From Knoxdaviesia capensis (taxonomy: Eukaryota; Ascomycota; Sordariomycetes; Microascales; Gondwanamycetaceae), in the NCBI GenBank assembly GCA_001510575.1, contig LNGK01000003.1:3115732-3179731 (forward strand): a stretch of 64,000 nucleotides of DNA. Reading direction: 5' to 3'. A program made the translations under genes and the position numbers. The notes beneath the pieces were generated by a model, which was not told the origin of the DNA, did not search any database, and saw nothing but the letters and a program-made list of their open reading frames with translations. Shown piece by piece: positions 44,701-53,069 of this stretch (the stretch's first letter is position 1; every line of letters starts with the position of its first letter).

Positions 44701-46968
44701 AAGGAACAGCTCGCCCAAGCCACCTCCAATCTCTCTCCGGAGGCGGCCGCGGCCCTGCGGGCTTCCAATCGCGCCACCAAACAGCAGAAGGATGTTGAGA
44801 AAGTCATGGATGACCTCTTCAAACTCCGTGACCAAGCTGCCGCCGCCGCCGCTGCTGCTGCCGCTAACCCGCTCGATCCGCCGGCCTTGCCGGCAGGCCC
44901 GACTCCTCCGACAACCCCGGGGACACTGCCGGTAACTCCCACCAGAGCAGGAGCCACAGCGGACGACGCAACCCGCCAACGCATCTTGGATCTTTTAACC
45001 GAAAACGCACAGCTGAAGAAGGAGCTTGCAAACACGGAGGCGCTCGTCAACCAGGCCCGGGCCCGCATCCAGCAACTCGAGAGCCAGCTCAGGAACCCTC
45101 CGGTGCTACAGTCTCCGCCGCTACAGCCTCCGCCGCAGGCCCCGGGTCCGGGCAGCCAGGCCGCGTTGGATCTCCAGAGGGCGCGCGACGACCTCCGCGA
45201 GGCGCAGGCACGTATCCAGCGCCAGGCCCACGATGTCAACCGCGTACCAATCCTCGAAGCCGAGCGCGACCAGGCACGCGCGCAGCTGAACCAGGCGCAG
45301 GCCTCAGCAGCACAAGCCCAGGCAACCGCCAACACCATCATGGCCGAGAACACTGCTCTACAGAATCAGATCGCGGCCCTGCGGCAAAGTCTCGCCGCTG
45401 CCGCCGCCGGCCCGGCCCCTGTGGTGAACCAGGCGCCGGTCGTCAAGCCAACACCTGTGGTCAGCCCAGCCCCGGTGGTCAACACGGCCGCCGTGGTCAA
45501 CCCCGCCGCCGTGGTGGCAGCGGTCGGCACGCTGAACTCGGGGCTGATAGCCAACGAGGCCAACCTGCAGCAACTATGCAAGAGGGCCCGCGTCATCTTC
45601 GGGCAGGCATTCAACCTCCTCGATGCGCACACGCGCAAGCTGATGGAGCGGCTGCAGCTTCTCGAGGATATCAAGATCCAGCTGGACATCCGCCATGGCG
45701 AGAAGCTGGAGAAGACGGCCAAGCAGCTCATGCCGCGCCGGGGCCAGCCGGTGCCGCCGGCCGGCGCCGCCAACCCCGCGCCACCGGGCGGCAACAACGT
45801 GGCGGATGCCTCGCTGGACGACCTGCGAGTGCTGAGCATGGACGTGGCGTCCGAGATCGCCGTGGCGCAGGACAATCTCGCCATCGTGCAGCTCGTGCGC
45901 AACCTGGTGCTCGAGCACCGCAACGCGCTGACCGGCTCGGTCGGCGCCGTGTCCAGCGTCATGGACGAGCTGCAGATCCTGCGCACCGGCATCGCCAACA
46001 CCGTCGCCGGGCCCGGTGCCCCGCCACTGCCGACGCCGCAGCAGGCTGCGGCCGAAGCCGATCTGCGCACGGAGGCCAGCCGCATCACGGATGAAGGGAC
46101 CCGCCTGGCCGAGCGCCGCCAGCAGGAGGCGCAGTGGGGCGCCGAGCGTGAGGCCGAGCTGGCGATCTTGCGGAACACGATCATCTCTCTCGCGACGAAG
46201 CAGGTGGATATGAACAAAATCAGCCGGGGCATCGAAGACATGGTCTACGGCCCCGGCAAGAAGCCGCCGCAACCTCAGCAGCCGCAGCAGCCGCAGCAGC
46301 CACAACATCCCCAATATCCCCAACATCCTCCGCCGCCACAGCAACCCGGAGCAACCGGCACCGCGCCGGCCGACAGGTCTCCACCTCCGGTCGACCCCAC
46401 CGCTGCCGGGCCAACCACCGCCGGACCCACCACATCCCCCGGCCCGCCGCCGACCACCACCACCACCACCGCCACCACCACACACCCCCCGGCCGAAATT
46501 CTCACCAACTTCGTCACCAAAGAGCAAACCTCGCTGTTCAACACAGCCTCGTGGCTCGTCGCCCTCGTGCACCTCCTACTGCACCACCTGCTCGCCACGC
46601 CGGCGGCGCGCCTGCTCGCCTCCGTCCCCACCCCCGGCCGCGCCGCCGCCGCCGTCCACGCCTGGCTCAACACGCCGCCGGCGCTCCCGCCGGTGCCGCT
46701 CGCCGACTTCCTGCACGTGTGCTTCTGGCTGCTCTTCTTCGTCACCTTCGAGCTGTACTGCACGCTGCGCCGCGAGCGCGCCGTCTGGGAGGCCGAGCCG
46801 GGCGTCACCGCCGCGTACATCCAGTCGCTGCACTACCGCAACACCTACCTGCACTTCAACAGCTTTGATCCGCGCTTTTGGACGGTGAATCCGCTCAAGT
46901 TCATCGGTAGCTTGGTGGTTTTCGTCTACTACTCGTTTTGGGGGATTACGGCTATGGTATTTGGTTGA
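38773..46968 (+). CDS. giant coiled-coil protein with Pro/Gln-rich repeats and C-terminal membrane segments
   Basis: One uninterrupted ORF encodes 2731 residues. A short N-terminal region (MDLVQVDTWFPDATASADPA) leads into coiled coil from about residue 80 to 1216, rich in Glu, Lys, Gln, Ala and Leu heptads, with a gap near 360-410 (an Asp-rich run). Residues ~1217-1711 are Pro/Gln/Gly-rich with tandem repeats. A second coiled coil (~1712-1970) holds seven 14-residue repeats and a third (to ~2510) follows Pro-rich spacers. The C-terminus is hydrophobic, with candidate membrane segments near 2594-2615, 2646-2664 and 2709-2731 around a Tyr-containing loop. This resembles fungal giant coiled-coil or M-protein-repeat-like proteins that tether membranes; no named family was assigned. 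A C-terminally anchored tether, at the ER, nuclear envelope or septum, is inferred. Confidence 0.75.
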   Translation: MDLVQVDTWFPDATASADPALCREVLAGVKALLNLSQGKRTSILYKALEAVKTAVTGYEALAQRQKKAISTLSRENIDFEARLNSVQDSYDQASRELGQHFNTITALRAEKSQLVYKNQDQALEIARLRGENQDLLAEVNRYKAQGNTAAQAAQAELDRVRKEYRDASNDLLGAQLNQIIEKADEDRYPAVINRLGDNGLASVGTALEQIAEHEAQAVGHVQQDIAQWKPYAVTPFKPYDPELDPDNVRARGQLTIERLEDEVKTLQLQLTAASALANGSEVIEGLSLRGFFVKHNGQRIAELQNQLRAAKQNFSTERDHWMTAKSKLEHQVENLKHRLRRLGDLEEPRTPFTADEPDTSTASPSTTNVSTSAPPPKGEVVSAILEKDKARGDGDGDDDDDDDGDGSGDHQVGTSVSPKKTCKAELEKLKADLAAVQSKLEEVTAHRDQLQQTVGQLEAIQATLAALEAKVKDQKAAKINDEKEIEKLRAEAAALQKTIDGLRNNLAAETAEKLRARDEVEQAKADTRQLEEVMGVLEDMIKEAAELDQPVEPVGNETEDQAKLRRMIYRSAGLQRTIDDLKLKNERLEAERGRQNSNPATPGVAGGPAGPNLPQGPIAPPANPTAVGEETRYTAAQIAALMKERDHLRKAIQILQDKYSEVKAQLVAEKQVLERRCRELEQEIQALRQHAAGGPDPMLATVQQLRTQLAEAQQRLQDTATKLANVKMQYFDSQKEVADLKEQLKDRDRLLSATKKKSKPSNDADSRDKTIADQADEIKTLKKTIESKQKEIDEAIGKLQRHIPDEVRDLKRRISLLEKQKLGCEQERKESKDRIDELLAQLTKRERELADLRLRLQAQGGEPANDAEVARLKNELRDAEKRAEEAKQQLKVASKKMADLEAALQAANRKIAELEAALQAAQGPAQPESNLVASLKKRLEAARQERDDLNTSYVQLRRDVENLRDEISDLKAQPAADPAVVDDLTKKLDVRSKELADMERKFNQAHQDCNDVKTQILRLEQEVRTLGKENADLKAKPAADPTAVADLTKQLNVRNQEYADMERKFNQARDQKRDVTAKVADTEAKLAAEIQKREEVERKLRNAAGAAPAGPSPPQLDLSKLLGDGSSDADTIRMLAEAHTQLSKTIENLKAKLLELVTEKERLTHELKSLLATLAAVRAEKQALEDDLRVAKQELRNEEAKVAALKDELKREKQKPQPPLPPPPPAPAPAGPYYAGPTGAGGGTPGVQPQQAVGQPAGPPQAGPLGGTPGAQPPQQWANQPQADVVPGGTPGAQPPQQWAGQPQGGQPQQGPAGGTPGVQPQQAVGQPAGPPQAGPLGGTPGAQPPQQWANQPQAGAVPGGTPGVQPQQWVNQPQAGVVPGGTPGAQPPQQWAGQPHGGQPQQGPAGGTPAAHPPQLVVNQPQGHNPPYTGPSGVAYVPGGAQPGQNQPQGHGYIPTVPAPDPYYHQHRDPLVIVPQPQHGGLPGHQGGQPQDVQPQGGQLQGTQYQGTHPQDPQPQGIQPPHPQGPAPPPPPAFPPPPPPQGQQPIGGVGAAPGPQDPQAGQPNPSAQGGAYGGSGPLIYRAPIVTVPQNPHDPYRYVNTGPGGVVWGAGVGHAPPAGPTPQHPQAPQPSQPQAPPPPQGPAPPPPPHGPQPPQIPQPPPAPPGPAPPPPPPPHGPRPRQPGQTPNVPDPGTRPLDPVGGTQPVPKNNDRENALVKQVQDQENTIKGLQKTLDDKTKHCQEEHARLQKKLDKAKRQLAVTLQEPREAAERITQQEDEIQKLTAELAALRNQQGQKDGDLAARIRALEAQIQKAADDLAAERQRAQKANNDLAAEQQKVRKAADDLAAEQQKVRKAADDLAAERQRAQQANNDLAAEQQKVQKANNDLAAEQQKAQKAAVDLAAEKQKLANTEAELDQAKQSSPASPTSPTTPAGPAGPAEKAKLNRMKARMQNFEDANQELVRENRKLTRNVNDLKEQLAQATSNLSPEAAAALRASNRATKQQKDVEKVMDDLFKLRDQAAAAAAAAAANPLDPPALPAGPTPPTTPGTLPVTPTRAGATADDATRQRILDLLTENAQLKKELANTEALVNQARARIQQLESQLRNPPVLQSPPLQPPPQAPGPGSQAALDLQRARDDLREAQARIQRQAHDVNRVPILEAERDQARAQLNQAQASAAQAQATANTIMAENTALQNQIAALRQSLAAAAAGPAPVVNQAPVVKPTPVVSPAPVVNTAAVVNPAAVVAAVGTLNSGLIANEANLQQLCKRARVIFGQAFNLLDAHTRKLMERLQLLEDIKIQLDIRHGEKLEKTAKQLMPRRGQPVPPAGAANPAPPGGNNVADASLDDLRVLSMDVASEIAVAQDNLAIVQLVRNLVLEHRNALTGSVGAVSSVMDELQILRTGIANTVAGPGAPPLPTPQQAAAEADLRTEASRITDEGTRLAERRQQEAQWGAEREAELAILRNTIISLATKQVDMNKISRGIEDMVYGPGKKPPQPQQPQQPQQPQHPQYPQHPPPPQQPGATGTAPADRSPPPVDPTAAGPTTAGPTTSPGPPPTTTTTTATTTHPPAEILTNFVTKEQTSLFNTASWLVALVHLLLHHLLATPAARLLASVPTPGRAAAAVHAWLNTPPALPPVPLADFLHVCFWLLFFVTFELYCTLRRERAVWEAEPGVTAAYIQSLHYRNTYLHFNSFDPRFWTVNPLKFIGSLVVFVYYSFWGITAMVFG
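42501..42841 (+). repeat. duplicated Pro/Gln-rich segments in the giant ORF
   Basis: A stretch of about 125 bases starting at 42501 recurs almost unchanged at 42717, a 216-base (72-residue) period. Shorter related units (GGTPGAQPPQQW) occur up to about 43010. Near identity at third codon positions suggests recent duplication or gene conversion. Confidence 0.75.
44212..44505 (+). repeat. seven 14-residue coiled-coil repeats
   Basis: 42-base units encode variants of AADDLAAEQQKVRK and ANNDLAAEQQKAQK. Fourteen residues equal two heptads, so unit gain or loss would lengthen or shorten the coil without changing its register. Confidence 0.85.
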
Positions 46969-47432
46969 AAGGGTATTCTTTTCTTTTGGTGAAATCTTGG
47001 TGTTATCTGTCTGTTCCTTTTTTTGATTTGCTTTTCTTTGACTTTGATTTTGTTTTTAGCTTTGGTTCTTTTCTTGCTGGTGTTCTGTTGATCTCCTGTT
47101 TCTTTTGGTTTTTTTTCTATGTCAAGATGATTTCATTGTTGGATCTCACTTTTCGGTGCTTCCAGGTCTCGAAATGGGTTGAAAAAAGGGGTCGGTCATT
47201 TTATATGTGATAGTGTGTCATTTCAGATGTTTATGCAAGTCAATTGATCGTTTCTTTCACTCTTGCACGATTCAGTTTTCCCTTCTATCTTCCCCGGGCC
47301 GGCTTCTCCTTATCCATAGCGACTACCTGATCCCTTCATGTGATATCAACATACACACACCATCGAAACCGTTTTGCGAGCAGTTTTGATCCCCCTATCA
47401 AACCTTCCCGGGGAGATATCCTCGCCGCACAT
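46969..47432. other. convergent 3' intergenic
   Basis: T-rich 3' flanks of the giant gene and AspRS. No gene was seen. Confidence 0.5.
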
Positions 47433-49160
47433 CTACGGCAACAGCCTCTTGGGAGTACGCGGGTAGTAGCACGCCAGATGCACGCTGGGAAGGTTCAGGT
47501 ACCAGGCCACCACACGGTCGAGACCGATACCACCACCGCCGTGCGGCGGCACGCCAGCGGAGCGGAACACGTCGACGTACTCCTTGATGCCCGGGCTGGA
47601 CGGGTCGATGCCCTTCTTGCGCAGCCGGGCCTCCAGCAGCGGCGCCACATGGATACGCTGGCCACCCGACAGGATCTCCTGGCCGCGCATGAAGAAGTCG
47701 TAGGCGTTGGTCAGGTTGGGGTTCTCCGGGTCCTCGATGGTGTAGAACGGCCGCGCGCCCTCGGGGAACTTGTCGAGCACGTAGAAGTCGGTGCCGAACT
47801 TCTTGCGCACCAACGCGCCCAGCGCCTTTTCTTGCGGAGTGCTCATATCCTCGTCATCGCTGACGTTGCGGAACTCCTCCGGGCCCTCCTCGCGGAGCAG
47901 CTTCTGGCCCTCGGCAAACGTCAGCCGCACCTCGTGGCCGGGCTCCGGGAGCATGAACTCCTCCGACGGGTACACGGCGCGGACGGTGTCGATCTGCTCG
48001 GCGAACTTCTCCTTCAGGCCGCGGAAGATGTACAGCAGCACGCCCTCCAGCATGTTGCGGACCTCGTGGTAGTGGTCCTCAATCTCCATCTCCAGATCGA
48101 GGCCGGTGAACTCGGTCATGTGTCTCGGGGTGTTCGAGTTCTCGGCCCGGAACACCGGGCCAATGCAGTACACGCGTTTCCGGCCGCCGGCAATCTCGAT
48201 CTGCTTGTAGAACTGCGGCGACTGGGCCAGGAAGGCGCTCTTCTCAAAGTACGGCAGCGAGAAGACGTTGGCACCACCCTCGGACGAGGCTCCGATCAGG
48301 CAGGGCGACTCAAACTGCACAAAGTCGTGGGCATCGAGGTACTCGGCAAACAGCTTGCGCACGCCCATGCGCACATCGGCGATGGCCTGCTGCACGGGAG
48401 CCCGCTTGTGCATGGCCGGGTTGTTCAGGTGGGTCGACAAGCTCGCGCTCGGCACGCCGGTCGCGGTCGCCTCGGACACGTTCAGGGCCTCGACGGCGGC
48501 CACGGGGGCATCGTCCTCGTCGTCGATTCCCAGCACGGGGCGGTTGGCAACAGCCAAGCTGAGACCCAGCACCTCGGGGCCGGGGGCAACCAGGTAGCAC
48601 TTGGTCAGGTGCAGCTCCAGGGTGGCCACCTTGCAGCTCTTGACCGGCTCCAGCGGCTTCTCGACAGTGGCCTCGAAAAGCACGAAGCTCTCAAGCTTCA
48701 GCGCTCCAATCCACTTGACCATGGGACGCGACACCGGCGTTCCCTCGGCGCTGGCAGCAACGACACCCTGGATGGTCCAGTTGCGCTCCTCGCGAAGCTC
48801 AACAAAGGCCATCTTGGCACCCTGCATGCGGGCATTCTGGATCCAGCCGCGGAGCTTGACGGTCTTGCCAACGTGGTCCTCGGTCAGGTCGCGCAGGTGC
48901 ACTCTGGGCGCGTCGACCGTGGTGGTCGGCAGAACATCGCCGTAGTTGTCCTTGGCCAGGTCTTCGGTCACGGTCGACGCGGCCTTGGCAGCAGCGGCGG
49001 CATCGCGCTCGGCAGCACGGCGGGCCTTCTCGGCCTCCTTCTTGGCCTTGGCCTCGGCCTTCTTCGCCGCCTTCTTCGACGGGCCGGCCTCGTCTCCCTC
49101 GGCAACAACCTCCTCGGGCTTCTGCTGCTCCGGCTTCACTTCAGCAGGGGCGTCAGCCAT
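47433..49160 (-). CDS. DPS1: aspartyl-tRNA synthetase, cytosolic
   Basis: A single-exon ORF of 575 residues. The N-terminal ~70 residues form the Lys/Ala-rich appendage typical of fungal AspRS (KKAAKKAEAKAKKEAEKARR). An OB-fold anticodon-binding domain follows (VKLRGWIQNARMQGAKMAFV). The class II core has motif 2, PVFRAENSNTPRHMTEFTGL at ~335, and motif 3, GGGIGLDRVVAWYLNL at ~540. It charges cytosolic tRNA-Asp. The ATG at 49160 has context CACAATGG, and homologs start at the same position (MADAPAEVK). A 635-codon open frame on the opposite strand is a shadow of this gene. Confidence 0.95.
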   Translation of the reverse strand: MADAPAEVKPEQQKPEEVVAEGDEAGPSKKAAKKAEAKAKKEAEKARRAAERDAAAAAKAASTVTEDLAKDNYGDVLPTTTVDAPRVHLRDLTEDHVGKTVKLRGWIQNARMQGAKMAFVELREERNWTIQGVVAASAEGTPVSRPMVKWIGALKLESFVLFEATVEKPLEPVKSCKVATLELHLTKCYLVAPGPEVLGLSLAVANRPVLGIDDEDDAPVAAVEALNVSEATATGVPSASLSTHLNNPAMHKRAPVQQAIADVRMGVRKLFAEYLDAHDFVQFESPCLIGASSEGGANVFSLPYFEKSAFLAQSPQFYKQIEIAGGRKRVYCIGPVFRAENSNTPRHMTEFTGLDLEMEIEDHYHEVRNMLEGVLLYIFRGLKEKFAEQIDTVRAVYPSEEFMLPEPGHEVRLTFAEGQKLLREEGPEEFRNVSDDEDMSTPQEKALGALVRKKFGTDFYVLDKFPEGARPFYTIEDPENPNLTNAYDFFMRGQEILSGGQRIHVAPLLEARLRKKGIDPSSPGIKEYVDVFRSAGVPPHGGGGIGLDRVVAWYLNLPSVHLACYYPRTPKRLLP

Positions 49161-50420
49161 TGTGTCGGATCGAATCGATTCGAGATGTATGAGTTGGTGA
49201 GAGGATTTGAGAAACGGGTTGATTCTTGGGGTTTGGGATTTGTTTGAGTTGGAGGGGAAGTTCGGGGTTTTTTTCTTTTTGGTCCCTCTCCTGGTGGGGT
49301 TAATTGACGTTCGAAAGTAGTTCAAGTCTGAAAAATCTTGATGTTCAAGAGATAAACAACAAACAGAGTTGTCAGAAGAATGTTTGGGGAAGACCAGCAA
49401 TAAATACTTGGAAAGGGGGAGAGAAATGCAAAAACCAGCAAAAACATGAAAAGGAGTCACTTCACCGTGATCGATGACTGATTCCCCCTTCCTGCCTCTT
49501 TTTCCCGTGTCGAACGTTCCTGCCTGCTTGCTTCTGGCGGGGCACGACACACCCCGCCAACAGAAACTGCCCCGTTATCGGCTTATCGGGCCTGGCGATA
49601 AGAGTCACAGTAACGCCACGGTAACGCCACCACCGGCAGCCACACAACACGAGACCGCAGCAGATATATCGGTGTTTGTCTGCAGGCAATTGGGAGTCGA
49701 TGGAATTCAGTCCAGTTCTCTCTGTTGTATTGAGTCTGCTTGTCTGTCAAGAATGAATGCGTGGAAGAGGCCAACAGAGCCGCCCACCACCGATCAACTG
49801 GGACCTCTTCCCCTCCATTCCTCGTCCTGTCGCTCTACGAGTTTAGGAGACGATCACCCACCGATAAGTTGGTGAGATCCAGAAACAGCAAAGCCTCAAT
49901 GCCAGAGCATCACAACACCCAAACAAACAGCAGCCTTGTGTGTCGCACAGCTTCCCTCACCTCTATCCATACATCTCCCGTCTTCTCGCTTGCCATGGCC
50001 TAACCAAGCGGCCTGGGGCTCGTCTGACTATATCCACGGTAAATGTCTCGACTCCGTGGCTAGCTTCATACTATGACGATTCTTGGCAGTTTGGTGCGCC
50101 CGTGGGAGCAAGCTTCCTTCGTTCAAGCCACACCCCGCGTCCCTTGTCCTTTTCAGCTGGCATTGTTGGTTTTTTTTTTTTTTTTGGATAAATCTGTAGG
50201 GGGGGAACCTATGAGGCCGTTTCCCGGGCTAGACACCAGTTGGAGTTGGCCGTAGATAAAGCTGTTCAAGTGTCCCATCTCCTTTCTCCGGATACTCCTT
50301 TTCGTTATTGATCTCTCTCTCTCTCTTTCTCTTTCCCTCCATAACGAAACTGAAGCACTCGGTCTGTCTCACCGGATTCTTGAATTTCCTCCCAACATCT
50401 ACACCACCACACAATCCACA
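49161..50420. promoter_or_regulatory. divergent upstream regions of AspRS and Ddr48-like gene
   Basis: About 1.26 kb. A long T run lies near 50167-50186, and the Ddr48-like proximal end is CT-rich (50270-50340). No gene was recognised. Confidence 0.45.
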
Positions 50421-50910
50421 ATGGATCTGCTCGGAAAGCTCCAGAAGGCCGCCCAGGACATGGACAAGTCCTCGTCGTCGTCCTCGTCGTCCAACAACAC
50501 CACCAACAACAACAGCAGCAAGCAGTCTTCCGACGTCGGCGGGAAGTTGATGGATAAGATCAACGGCATGGCCGGCGGCGGCAAAGAGAGCGAGAAGGAC
50601 GAGGACGCGCTCGACAAGGGTGAGTCTAAGCACACACAGCTGTGTCTCGTGTCTGTGTCGACTATGCGTGTGTGTATTGTAGATCCGGAACCACTGACAT
50701 CACCCATCACCTTTTCTTCTTTCTCTCGGCCCGCCAGCCATCGACTTCGTGCAGGAAAAGTTCCTCGGCAAGGGCGACCAGTCCAACGAGAGCGCCGTCG
50801 AACAGGCCAAAGACGAGCAGATCTCCGACTTCATCCGGGACAAGTACAAGCAGACCACCGGAAAGGACTTCCCCATTGCCGATAAGGAGAAGAAGTACGG
50901 CGGCCGGTAA
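50421..50910 (+). CDS. small Ddr48-like stress protein
   Basis: Two exons (50421-50619, 50738-50910) give 123 residues. The order is MDLLGKLQKAAQDMDKSSSS, a Ser/Asn low-complexity stretch, GGKLMDKINGMAGGG, then AIDFVQEKFLGKGDQSNESA and IRDKYKQTTGKDFPIADKE. This matches the small fungal family often labelled DNA-damage-responsive protein 48; molecular function is not established. It looks soluble and charged, with amphipathic helices at both ends. The intron begins GTGAGT and ends CCAG. The run of TCG/TCC codons may vary between strains. Confidence 0.8.
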
Positions 50911-51716
50911 ACCCTTTGTTTTGCTGCTTTGAATTTCGCCCTGGTCCGTTGGGGTGGAAACAATCTTTGTTTTTCTTCTCGCATGCCTGCGAGGGACATG
51001 CGATCGCGATCTTCCGTCCACGGCGTGGGGCCACACACGACCACAGGTCTCCCCACAACACCACCGGCCCTTCTTTTTTTTTTCTTCTTTTTTTTCGAAC
51101 GAGAGGCCACGAACTCTTTGCAATGACTCCTAATGAAAATACACGATTTTTTTTATTTTTTATCTCTTTGCCATGATATCATCAATGACTTCATCGGTGC
51201 ACTTCCAATGACAAACTCTTCATGTCGTTCGGCTCGGTCCGCGTCTCTTTCGGGGAACCCCTGGCAGATTGATCAATCGCCCTTATCGAAAGACTGGTTG
51301 CTTGTTCTATTCAAATAAAAATTCCCCCTTTTTTCCCAGATACTGTCCTGATCGTACAAGTGGTGATAAACTGCACCGACTGTTATGCGGATGTGTGATA
51401 CTTGATACTCGTAGCTGTAGCATAGCACACAATCTAGAGCCCGGCTCCAACACCATCATAACTCGTAGTCCACAGAAAATAGTATTAGATTCAAAGACTA
51501 TGTGTTATCCTGGTCGCCGTGACATGCCACTCAAAAACCCACCCCCATGGTATCAGGTATCCCGTCGTTCCCGCCACCTCTCTCCCCAGTACGAGGCCAA
51601 ATCTCCCCAGGTATTCCAGTCGTGCACACTGAAACCTCTCCCTCCCCCCGCCAAACAATCCGCAGAACACACACAAACACCCCCTCGGCACTGCATCTAC
51701 CACCGTGTCCTCCACC
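50911..51716. other. convergent 3' intergenic
   Basis: 3' flanks of the Ddr48-like gene and SHR3. T-rich tracts occur near 51066-51095. Nothing coding was recognised. Confidence 0.5.
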
Positions 51717-52471
51717 TCACTGCTTCTTCTTGTGCGACGCCCGCTGCGCATCCCGCTCCTCCAACTTCTCCATCTCGTCCTGATCCTTGTGCTCGGCGTA
51801 CCACTGGCCGGCCTGCAACACCAGCACGCCGATCAGCACGAGCGCCAGGATGGTGTTGCTCGCCGCCATGACCCGCAGACTGTCCTCGCGGCCGAGCTCG
51901 ACCTCGCCGCTCTCGTCGGCTCGCGCCGCCGCCTCCGCCAGCCACGCCGCGTCGCTCCACACGTCGCGGCTGACCAGCCGCAGGCCCTTGACGATGTTCG
52001 TCACGTACACGCCGACGCCGATCAGGTACAGGATCAGGCTCGCGCCGTCAAACAGGAAGTTCGAGTCCGACGGCCGCACCAGCTTCAGGAAGAACCCGCC
52101 GAACCCCACCGTCACCATTATGTTCAGCAGCCGCCCGATCAGCGGCGGCGACTGGTGCATGAACCGCAGGTGCGTCGAGAGCTCGTCGTAGTAGCTCGCC
52201 GGCACCGGCGCCGACGTCCACAGCAGCGGGAAGTCGTACGGGAAGCTGCCGAACAGGATGCCGAGGAAGAAACAGGTCGCTGTGCGTTTCGACGGTTGTT
52301 GTGTGTGTCCTGCTTGTTAGCAACGCCAGCCTCGTGCGCTATCGCTACCAACCCCTCCTCGCGCCAGCTCGGAGTTGGGGGGGGGAGGTATTCAAACTCA
52401 CGGCCAATGATCATAAACGTCGCAAACGACCCGGTCCCGCGCGGCCGCGGGGCAGATGACTTATGCGCCAT
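51717..52471 (-). CDS. SHR3: amino-acid permease chaperone Shr3 (ER membrane protein)
   Basis: Two exons (52471-52402, 52279-51717) give 210 residues. Hydrophobic segments are at the start (FATFMIIG joined to CFFLGILFGSF), around LIGRLLNIMVTVGFGGFFLK, LFDGASLILYLIGVGVYVTN and TILALVLIGVLVLQAG, so four membrane spans. Conserved blocks are FPYDFPLLWTSAPVPASYYD and LGREDSLRVMAASN. The C-terminus is charged and ends in KKKQ, which fits an ER-retained cytosolic tail. Yeast Shr3 prevents aggregation of amino-acid permeases and helps package them into COPII vesicles. The intron begins GTGAGT; its acceptor GCACAG gives the family frame. Confidence 0.88.
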
Positions 52472-53069
52472 AGTTAAGAGCTTCGGGTAGAACAAGGCGA
52501 AAGCGAGAATTGGGAGTCGGACTTTGAGCCGGCTGGTGCGAGAGAAGCGGAAATCGAGGGAGGACGGCCACGGAAATCGTTATCCAACAATCCACCATAT
52601 ATCCAGCATCCAAGGTAGCAAGGGTCCAGCAGATAAAAGAGCCACGTAGCAACTCACTTTGGAAGAAATATTTTTTTCAGCTAGTTCTGGATAGGAATAA
52701 GGAGGATGATGAAAGAAGTTGTCGAGGTTGCATTTCAGGGTGGAAATGAATGATGCACGTACCAATGCCTAGAGCCAGCAACAGCTGTCCACAGCTGGCA
52801 GGATGGTTAGGGTCAGACCCTAACTTCTCCACTCAGCAGACCACCTTCATCCCAATGCCATAGACTGCAGATGTATCATCAAAGGCAAAGGTTCAGTATC
52901 ATTCCGTTCATGAAGGAGACTTTTCTTTTTTTTACTCTAGGCCTTTGAATAAGATAAGTTGCCCATACATAAACAGATCCCTCTACTTCCAGCTCCGAAA
53001 AAAAAGATTTCCCATCACACCGCCCCTCCGCCCCTCCGCCCCTCCGCCCCGGCTTCCGTCTATCCGAGC
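52472..53069. promoter_or_regulatory. upstream of SHR3, downstream of ValRS
   Basis: About 600 bases containing the TTAGGG palindrome at 52807-52825 and a repeated CCGCCCCT string near 53020-53050. No gene was recognised. Confidence 0.5.
52807..52825. promoter_or_regulatory. TTAGGG inverted palindrome
   Basis: GTTAGGGTC-A-GACCCTAAC, with 9-base perfect arms around one base. It lies 336 bases upstream of the SHR3 start. A binding site for a TTAGGG-recognising Myb-type factor is plausible but inferred. Confidence 0.45.

Noticed and set aside
42430..44979. 849-codon open frame on the minus strand
   Set aside because: It is antisense to the repeat and coiled-coil part of the giant gene. Its Arg/Trp/Cys-rich composition arises from reading Pro/Gln repeats backwards.
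47340..49247. 635-codon open frame on the plus strand
   Set aside because: It lies entirely antisense to AspRS, which has full class II motifs. Its composition (many His, Gln, Arg, Leu) is the mirror image of GC-rich coding sequence.
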